From: Sedimentibacter sp. | GTDB taxonomy: Bacteria > Bacillota > Clostridia > Tissierellales > Sedimentibacteraceae | Direction of reading: 5' to 3' | Assembly (NCBI GenBank): GCA_029256005.1 | Contig: JAQSYS010000089.1 | Location: 1 to 7,023, forward strand | DNA length: 7,023 nt | Shown: positions 1 to 4,808 of the stretch, piece by piece | How the letters are laid out: every line of letters begins with the position of its first letter | How positions within the stretch are numbered: position 1 is the stretch's first letter | Translations under genes and position numbers: made by a program | The notes under the pieces: model-generated | Database searches by the model: none | What the model saw: the letters and a program-made list of their open reading frames with translations, nothing else | Told to the model about the DNA's origin: nothing

Positions 1-1
1 T

Positions 2-814
2 GTAATAGATGAGAAAACAAAAGATAGGGTTAAATTAAGCGTAAAGCACAGAAGGTTGCTTGATATTGAGTTGCCTACATATATTAATCAAACATATCTG
101 GATAAATATAATGAATCACTTGGATTAAATTATGAATCCGAAGATAAAAATGTTAAATATGATGATTATTACGAAGCTTCTAAATGGTTTAAAAAAAGTA
201 CAGAAAATAATATTGAAGTTATTTCTGTTTTTCCAATATATAAAGATGTTAAAAAAAATAAGAAAATTTCGTTTCTTGTGGATAAAATGAAACAAGTTAA
301 ACAAAAAATACTTGCTTTTTTTATAGGGCAGAAAGAACTTACCTTAAGAGTAATCAGGCCTTATCCTATAGATGAAACTGAAAATTGTATTCGAATGTCA
401 GAAACAGCTCTTAAACTGTTGGGTATTGAAGAAATGGATACTGTAATAATAAGGAATGGTAAGAATTTTTGCAGAGCTAGGGTACTGACAATTGATGATG
501 ATGTTATTATTACAAATGAAAACAGGTTAAAACTTGAACAAGAATTAAGTATATTGGTTGGTATCCCATCATATATGAGGGAAGAACTAAGTCTTTCATT
601 TATTAATTCGAATGTAAAGGTAGAAAGAGATTTGGGTTATATTTTCAGGAAGAATTTAGATAATCAAATGACAACTATAATAGGTGTTGTATTATCTATT
701 TCAGTTGTTGATAAAATTCCAAACATTATATATAGAGTATTAGCTATTACTTTTTTAGCACTCTTCTTTTTATATTTGTCTTTTTCAGAATATAGAGGTA
801 GAATATCAAATTAG
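2..814 (+). CDS. Membrane-anchored protein with a CDC48-N/double-psi-barrel-like domain (5' partial)
   Basis: I do not recognise this gene as a named family. The frame is open to the left edge: 18 sense codons precede the TTG at 56, and no ribosome-binding site precedes that TTG, so the true start lies outside the window. About nt 341-628 reads like the cradle-loop/double-psi barrel of CDC48 N-domains: 'LRVIRPYPID', then 'IRMSETALKLLGIEEMDTVII' with the usual helix-LGI-strand pattern, then 'GIPSYMREELSLS' and 'VKVERD'. An earlier stretch (nt 29-75, 'VKLSVKHRRLLDIE') resembles the same half-barrel unit, suggesting an internal duplication. The C-terminus has a short hydrophobic stretch (about nt 668-712) and a clear membrane segment (about nt 722-787, 'AITFLALFFLYLSF'), then a short positively charged tail. 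It lies 48 bases upstream of the hydrolase/ligase genes on the same strand, with no evident promoter or terminator between, so co-transcription is likely. Fold assignment is from sequence pattern only. Confidence 0.6.
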   Translation, partial: VIDEKTKDRVKLSVKHRRLLDIELPTYINQTYLDKYNESLGLNYESEDKNVKYDDYYEASKWFKKSTENNIEVISVFPIYKDVKKNKKISFLVDKMKQVKQKILAFFIGQKELTLRVIRPYPIDETENCIRMSETALKLLGIEEMDTVIIRNGKNFCRARVLTIDDDVIITNENRLKLEQELSILVGIPSYMREELSLSFINSNVKVERDLGYIFRKNLDNQMTTIIGVVLSISVVDKIPNIIYRVLAITFLALFFLYLSFSEYRGRISN

Positions 815-848
815 TAGCTAAAGTATTTTTAGTAATCAAATAATAAGT

Positions 849-855
849 AAGGTGA
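849..855 (+). promoter_or_regulatory. Ribosome-binding site of the hydrolase-like gene
   Basis: AAGGTGA, a strong match to the 16S rRNA 3' end, lies 7 bases before the ATG at 863. It fixes that start. The rest of the 48-base gap (815-862) shows no convincing promoter. Confidence 0.8.
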
Positions 856-862
856 CAATTTT

Positions 863-1498
863 ATGAAGAAACAAAGTTATGAAGAAATTGAAAACTATTT
901 TATAAATGAATTGTACTTTAGTTCATCAGGGCATATGATAGAAAGCGGAAAAAATCAGATAATATTAACAGCTCCTCATAGTGCAAGTCAAATACGTGAA
1001 GGTTCTCCCAAAATAGGTGAATATAGAACAGGTTTAATAGTAAAGAAACTAAAAGAATTAACTAATAGTCATATTGCTTATAAAACGAAAAATAATAATG
1101 ATGACGCCAACTATGATAAGGTATGTGCATTTAAAACCGATGTAGTCAGTTATGCAAAGGAACATAATATAAAATTAGTATTAGATTTTCATTTAGCAAG
1201 ACCCGAAAGAGAGTTCAATATTGATATTGGCACCGGTCATGGTGCAAATATTCATGGCAGAGATGATATATTAAGATTATTGCAACAAAAATTGAGCATA
1301 TCATATAAAGACGTAAGAATTGATGATACATTTGCCGGCTCATATCCATATACAGTGTCATCAACCTTATCCAGAACTCTGTTAATTCCAGCGATTCAAA
1401 TTGAAATCAACTGGAACGTAGTATCAGATTATTACAAGGCAGAAAAATTAATACATAATTTTGCAAAAATAATTGAATGTTTAGAGGCTATTATATGA
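863..1498 (+). CDS. N-formylglutamate amidohydrolase-like zinc hydrolase
   Basis: This 211-residue protein has the pattern of small N-formylglutamate amidohydrolase-like proteins, relatives of zinc carboxypeptidases and aspartoacylases that cleave amide bonds of acidic amino-acid conjugates. Visible motifs in order: 'TAPHSA' with H39 and 'GEYRTG' with E53 (likely the first metal-binding pair), 'NYD' at 83-85, 'LDFH' with H110 (likely third metal ligand), 'DIGTGHG' at 121-127, and 'IQIEIN' with E181 (likely catalytic acid). The 'DFHL' replaces the more usual D-x-H-G/S. There is no signal peptide or membrane segment, so it is probably cytoplasmic. The gene overlaps the next by ATGA (1495-1498), implying translational coupling with two ATP-grasp ligases. 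Known: the family hydrolyses amide bonds. Inferred: this member trims, edits or recycles what the two ligases make. The true substrate need not be formylglutamate; no histidine-degradation genes are nearby. Confidence 0.75.
   Translation: MKKQSYEEIENYFINELYFSSSGHMIESGKNQIILTAPHSASQIREGSPKIGEYRTGLIVKKLKELTNSHIAYKTKNNNDDANYDKVCAFKTDVVSYAKEHNIKLVLDFHLARPEREFNIDIGTGHGANIHGRDDILRLLQQKLSISYKDVRIDDTFAGSYPYTVSSTLSRTLLIPAIQIEINWNVVSDYYKAEKLIHNFAKIIECLEAII
1483..1487 (+). promoter_or_regulatory. Ribosome-binding site that decides the start of the first ligase
   Basis: AGAGG lies 7 bases before the ATG at 1495. An in-frame ATG at 1477 would put this site inside the coding sequence and adds six residues (MFRGYY) of no evident value. 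The ATG at 1495 is therefore chosen. Confidence 0.75.
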
Positions 1499-2382
1499 AT
1501 GGATGGATTATATACAACGGGGCATTAAGAATTAAAAAAGTAGAAAAACTGGTTTATGAATTATATGAAAAGGCTAAAAAAAAGGGTATCACATTGGAAA
1601 TGGTTAAAAATAATGAAATTTTACCCTCCTTTGATTCATATGGAAAAACAGAGCTAAATTTAACTGTTAATTTAAATAAACCGGATTTTATAATTTTTTG
1701 GGATAAGGATATATATCTTGCAAGACACTTAGAATTAATGGGTTATACTTTGTTTAATTCCAGAGAAGCAATTGAGTTGTGTGATAATAAATCTTTAATG
1801 CACTTAAAGCTTGCAAATTTAGATATTAGAATTCCTAAAACAATAGTAGGTCCTTTTGTTTTTCAACAACAGAATTTAAATGAAGATTATATAGATTTTT
1901 TATTCAGTCATTTAGGAAGTAAGGTAATAATAAAAGAATCTTTCGGCTCATTCGGCATGCAGGTCTATCTTATTAATAATAAAAATGAATTTAAAGATAA
2001 AGTTATGCAATTGCAAAATAGGAGTTTTATCGTTCAGGAATTTATTGATACCTCTTTTGGTAGAGATATTCGGGTAAACATAATAGGTGATGAAATAGTT
2101 GGTGCGATGCAGAGAACCAGCAATAATGATTTTAGAACAAATATAACATTAGGCGGTAACGGTAAATTTGTTGATTTAACTGATGTGCAAAAGGAAATAG
2201 CGTTAAAAGCACATAAAGCCTTAAATTTAGATTTTAGTGGCATTGATTTATTATTTGGAAAAAATGATGAACCTATACTGTGTGAAGTTAATTCAAACGT
2301 TAATTTTTTAAGTTTTGAAGAAATATCTAATATAGATTTTGGTGATAAACTTCTAGAGTATGTCATTAAGAGGATAAAATGA
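1495..2382 (+). CDS. RimK-like ATP-grasp ligase (first of a pair)
   Basis: This 295-residue protein has ATP-grasp ligase architecture of the RimK type. These enzymes activate a carboxylate as acyl phosphate with ATP and join it to an amine. Residues 1-92 form the N-terminal pre-ATP-grasp domain ('MNGWIIYNG'; 'DFIIFWDKD'; 'LFNSR'). 'CDNK' (96-99) follows, then the nucleotide-binding lysine K147 ahead of a glycine-containing loop ('ESFGSFG', 148-154), and the adenine-strand 'VQEFI' at 180-184. 'GRDIRVNIIGDEIVGAMQR' (189-207) is a RimK hallmark, followed by 'DFRTN' and 'LGG'. Metal ligands appear as D251 ('GIDLLF') and E264/N266 ('CEVNSN'), all canonical, so an active enzyme is expected. There is no signal peptide. 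The start at 1495 overlaps the hydrolase stop and the stop overlaps the next ligase start, each by 4 bases. Substrate is unknown: glutamate ligation is the RimK precedent but is not shown here. Confidence 0.85.
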   Translation: MNGWIIYNGALRIKKVEKLVYELYEKAKKKGITLEMVKNNEILPSFDSYGKTELNLTVNLNKPDFIIFWDKDIYLARHLELMGYTLFNSREAIELCDNKSLMHLKLANLDIRIPKTIVGPFVFQQQNLNEDYIDFLFSHLGSKVIIKESFGSFGMQVYLINNKNEFKDKVMQLQNRSFIVQEFIDTSFGRDIRVNIIGDEIVGAMQRTSNNDFRTNITLGGNGKFVDLTDVQKEIALKAHKALNLDFSGIDLLFGKNDEPILCEVNSNVNFLSFEEISNIDFGDKLLEYVIKRIK

Positions 2383-3164
2383 AAGCATTATTGATTTATA
2401 ATAAAGAAGACTATGATAAAAATAAAGAATATGTTAATTGGATAATTGATACGGCACAAAAAAAAGGAATTGCGATTGTTTTAGTTTTTAAGGATGAGTT
2501 GTTGTTGCAAGGCACTAACTTAAGCGATGATATTTCTTTTGTAATAAACAGGACCAGATGCTATGAGATAAGCCTTATTTTTGAGCTTAATAATATACGT
2601 GTATTTAATAATTCAATGATAACTTTGATGGGTAATAATAAACTTGCTTGTTATAACTATGCTAAAAATAAAGGATATAAGTTTCCGGAAATATTTATTT
2701 CGTGGGAGGATAAGCAAAAAGTCTTATCAAAGCCTAATTTCGGTCATGGCGGATTTGGAATTGGAATACTGAATGAAATTAATTTAAATGATGGTACATA
2801 TAGATTTCAACAAGAATTGGTTGAAAATTTAGCTGGAGATATAAGATTCTTTGTAATAGGAAATAAAATCATACATGCTGTTTTGAGGAAACAACCAAAA
2901 GGAAAAATAATTTCTAATTTCAGTCAAGGCGGGGATATAGAGTTATATCATTATAATAATTCTGAGAAGGATTATGTAGAAAAATTCATCAGTGATTTGA
3001 ACATTGATTATGCAGGAGTAGATTTTTTATTAACTCAGTCCGGTGAATTGATATTTAATGAAATTGAAGATGTGGTAGGCAGCAGAATGTTAAGCTGTCT
3101 GGGAATAAATGACACTACAGATTTATATATAGACCATATTTTAAACATTATTAGTAAAAAATAA
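2379..3164 (+). CDS. RimK-like ATP-grasp ligase (second of a pair, variant metal site)
   Basis: This 261-residue ATP-grasp protein is shorter than its neighbour and clearly divergent from it, so it is not a recent copy. The N-terminal domain has 'ALLIYN' and 'VINRTR'; 'NNSMITLMGNNK' corresponds to the linker with a conserved lysine (K88). The ATP site shows 'SKPNFGHGGFGIG' (K118; glycine loop 122-129), 'QQELV' (144-148) and 'AGDIRFFVIGNKIIHAVLRK' (152-171). 'SNFSQGG' (179-185) and 'YAGVDFLL' (D215) follow. The last metal motif is 'FNEIEDVVGSRML': E228-x-E230 stands where the canonical RimK E-x-N would be. This suggests a subfamily with altered metal or substrate handling rather than a dead enzyme, since all other elements are intact. 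AAGAGG (2368-2373) lies 5 bases before the ATG, and the start overlaps the previous stop by ATGA, so the two ligases are probably made in equal amounts and may act together. Transcription ends at the hairpin 19 bases after the stop. Confidence 0.8.
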   Translation: MKALLIYNKEDYDKNKEYVNWIIDTAQKKGIAIVLVFKDELLLQGTNLSDDISFVINRTRCYEISLIFELNNIRVFNNSMITLMGNNKLACYNYAKNKGYKFPEIFISWEDKQKVLSKPNFGHGGFGIGILNEINLNDGTYRFQQELVENLAGDIRFFVIGNKIIHAVLRKQPKGKIISNFSQGGDIELYHYNNSEKDYVEKFISDLNIDYAGVDFLLTQSGELIFNEIEDVVGSRMLSCLGINDTTDLYIDHILNIISKK

Positions 3165-3182
3165 TTATTGATTATTCTTTTG

Positions 3183-3225
3183 ATACAGCCTGAAATTATT
3201 GTAATTCAATAATTTCAGGCTGTAT
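3183..3225 (+). terminator. Strong intrinsic terminator between convergent genes
   Basis: A perfect 17-base inverted repeat (arms 3184-3200 and 3208-3224) is extended by an inner G-C and an outer A-T pair to 19 pairs, with a 5-base loop, and followed by TTTTAAT. It ends the ligase operon on the + strand. The folC stop codon lies only one base beyond the hairpin on the other side. In that direction the stem is followed by TCAAAAG rather than a T-run, so termination of folC here is likely weaker. Confidence 0.9.
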
Positions 3226-3226
3226 T

Positions 3227-4537
3227 TTAATCATTTAATTTAAAGTTCTCTAATATTAACTTTCTAACATCTCCAATCATATATAAAGAGCCAACAAATG
3301 CTACAACATTTTCTTTATCTGTGTTATTTAGAATTGTTATAATTTTATTATAATCATCTAAAGGAGTTGCTTCTAAATCTGAATGTTTATTGAATAATTC
3401 AGCCAGTTCTTCAGATTTCATTGCCCTGGGATTGTTTGGAGTCAAGGTGTATACTTCCTTGCAAAGCGGAATAATGTATGACAATACAGCTTCAGGATTT
3501 TTATCTTTTAGCATCCCCCAAAATAAAACAATTTTTTTGTCTTTAAAATTATCCTTAACAGCTTTAGAAAAATACTCAATACCATCAATATTGTGTCCAC
3601 CGTCAATAATTACAATCGGTTTTGCATTCAGTATTTCAAATCTTCCTGCAAATCTGCAGTTTTTAAGTCCCTCTAGAACACTCTTAACTGAAATTTCATA
3701 ACCAGCTTCTTTAATAACTTCAAGTGCCCTTAAGGCAGTCAGCGCATTATATAGCTGATGTTCACCTAAAAGGCTAATTTTAACTTCAGGTAAATTAAAT
3801 ACGTCGGTTTTTTTATATTGAAACCATTGTCCGGTAAGATCACCTTTTAATTTTATGATTTCTTTCTTATCAGTCTCATACACGTTTGCATTTTTTTCAT
3901 TTGCCACAGACTTTATTGCGTTTGTTATGTTTTCATCTTGTGGGTAGATTACAACATTAGAATCTTTTTTAATAATACCAGCTTTTTCAAATGCTATTTT
4001 TTCTAACGTGTCACCCAAGAATTCCATATGATCAAAGCTTATAGAGGAGATTACAGATACCAAGGTGTTATTAACAACATTTGTTGCATCAATTCTTCCT
4101 CCTAAACCAACTTCGAGAACGAGAAAGTCTATTTTTTTTTCTTGAAAATACTTTAGTCCTATACCGGTCATTATTTCAAATTCTGTAGGATGGTTATAAC
4201 CTTCCTCTATCATTATATCAATTTTTTCTTTTATTATAGTAGTTATACTTCCAAAGGATTCCTTATCTATCAGCTGCTTGTTAACTTGTATCATTTCAGT
4301 GAATTCTTCTAAATACGGGCTTATAAATAATCCTGTTTTATATCCTGATGACAAAAGCACATCATGAATCATATTGCTTATTGAACCTTTTCCGTTTGTT
4401 CCTGCAACATGTATGATTTTGTATGAATCCTGTGGGTTTCCCAAAAGTTCTGTGAGCTTTGTTATATTTTGAAGTCCGAGTTTGGAGCCGAATTTATTAG
4501 TGGAATGTACAAACTGCAATGCTTCTTCGTAATTCAT
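3227..4537 (-). CDS. folC: Folylpolyglutamate synthase / dihydrofolate synthase
   Basis: FolC is a cytoplasmic Mur-ligase-family enzyme that adds glutamate to dihydropteroate and/or extends the polyglutamate tail of folates, using ATP. From the chosen start it has 436 residues, normal for the family. Motifs: P-loop 'HVAGTNGKGS' (43-52), folate loop 'SPYLEEFTEMI' (73-83), 'LEVGLGGRIDATN', 'SFDHMEFLGDTLEKIAFEKAGI' in the central ATPase domain, 'GEHQLYNALTAL' near the domain hinge, 'RFAGRFE', and 'IDGGHN' in the C-terminal domain. An ATG at 4547-4549 would give four more residues (MEAN), but its codons coincide with the GGAGG ribosome-binding site, so the ATG at 4535-4537 is preferred. One oddity: the folate loop reads E-M-I where most family members have E-R-x. 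The gene is monocistronic as far as visible, has its own promoter, and is convergent with the ligase operon. Whether it has both activities cannot be told from sequence. Confidence 0.95.
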   Translation of the reverse strand: MNYEEALQFVHSTNKFGSKLGLQNITKLTELLGNPQDSYKIIHVAGTNGKGSISNMIHDVLLSSGYKTGLFISPYLEEFTEMIQVNKQLIDKESFGSITTIIKEKIDIMIEEGYNHPTEFEIMTGIGLKYFQEKKIDFLVLEVGLGGRIDATNVVNNTLVSVISSISFDHMEFLGDTLEKIAFEKAGIIKKDSNVVIYPQDENITNAIKSVANEKNANVYETDKKEIIKLKGDLTGQWFQYKKTDVFNLPEVKISLLGEHQLYNALTALRALEVIKEAGYEISVKSVLEGLKNCRFAGRFEILNAKPIVIIDGGHNIDGIEYFSKAVKDNFKDKKIVLFWGMLKDKNPEAVLSYIIPLCKEVYTLTPNNPRAMKSEELAELFNKHSDLEATPLDDYNKIITILNNTDKENVVAFVGSLYMIGDVRKLILENFKLND

Positions 4538-4542
4538 ATTTG

Positions 4543-4547
4543 CCTCC
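4543..4547 (-). promoter_or_regulatory. Ribosome-binding site that decides the folC start
   Basis: On the - strand GGAGG lies 5 bases before the ATG at 4535-4537. It begins with the last base of an upstream in-frame ATG (4547-4549) and would fall within the first codons if that ATG were used. The upstream ATG has only a weak, distant AGGA before it. Confidence 0.85.
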
Positions 4548-4566
4548 ATAAGAATTATGTTCCTAT

Positions 4567-4593
4567 ATTATATCATAAGTTGTGAAATTTCAA
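4567..4593 (-). promoter_or_regulatory. folC promoter (extended -10)
   Basis: On the - strand a perfect TATAAT (4567-4572) carries the extended -10 dinucleotide TG one base upstream (4574-4575). TTGAAA (4588-4593) lies 15 bases further upstream; this spacing is short of the ideal 17, which the extended -10 could offset. It lies about 30 bases before the folC start, giving a very short leader. Confidence 0.65.
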
Positions 4594-4654
4594 TAAATTA
4601 GTATATTTATTTTGATAACTTAGTCTTTCTTTATTTATATATTGTAATTTAAAG

Positions 4655-4683
4655 TTGTTATTTATCATTGATTATGTTAAAAT
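4655..4683 (+). promoter_or_regulatory. Promoter of the radical SAM gene pair
   Basis: TTGTTA (4655-4660), a 17-base spacer, and TAAAAT (4678-4683) with TG one base upstream (4675-4676) form a housekeeping-type promoter with extended -10. Transcription would start near 4690, leaving about 120 bases of leader before the ATG at 4809. It diverges from the folC promoter, roughly 60 bases away. Confidence 0.55.
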
Positions 4684-4706
4684 ATCTTAGCATTTAAAGG
4701 ATAGTT

Positions 4707-4766
4707 ATGGATAATTTGTACTCTGGTAGGAAAAAACTATTAAATAGGGACAAATCAGATAGTTAA
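4707..4766 (+). CDS. Possible 19-codon leader reading frame
   Basis: This short frame encodes MDNLYSGRKKLLNRDKSDS. Its ATG is preceded by AAAGG (4696-4700) at a 6-base spacing. The layout 'AAAGGATA-TTATG' closely matches that of the real gene downstream ('AAAGGATAATTATG' at 4798-4811). It lies between the proposed transcription start and the radical SAM gene and ends 42 bases before it. The peptide is basic, hydrophilic and unlike anything I recognise. It may be a translated leader, a small protein, or a chance frame; length alone gives little support. Confidence 0.25.
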   Translation: MDNLYSGRKKLLNRDKSDS

Positions 4767-4808
4767 TCAAGAAATAAAGTTTATTAACTGTAAATAGAAA
4801 GGATAATT

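Noticed and set aside
1477..1494. Upstream ATG giving the first ligase six more residues
   Set aside because: The AGAGG ribosome-binding site at 1483-1487 would lie inside the gene; the ATGA overlap at 1495 is the better start.
863..3164. Genes for histidine degradation (hutG-type formylglutamate hydrolysis)
   Set aside because: The hydrolase is linked to ligases, and no hut genes are present, so family name alone does not justify that role.
1495..3164. Lasso- or graspetide-type RiPP cluster
   Set aside because: No short precursor peptide gene is visible next to the ATP-grasp genes within the window, though one could lie upstream of the left edge.
3390..3701. 103-codon open frame opposite folC
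   Set aside because: It lies wholly inside folC on the other strand, has no ribosome-binding site or recognisable domain, and is a shadow frame. The same holds for frames at 2034-2366, 4784-5137, 5478-5696 and 6293-6610 on the - strand.
4132..4140. Run of nine T (nine A on the folC strand), possible slippage or phase-variation site
   Set aside because: It encodes Glu-Lys-Lys within an intact, housekeeping folC frame; runs of this length are expected by chance in such AT-rich DNA.
4761..4789. Inverted repeat AGTTAAT/ATTAACT as a terminator or riboswitch
   Set aside because: Only seven A/T-rich pairs with a 15-base loop and no T-run; too weak to call as a regulatory structure by itself.
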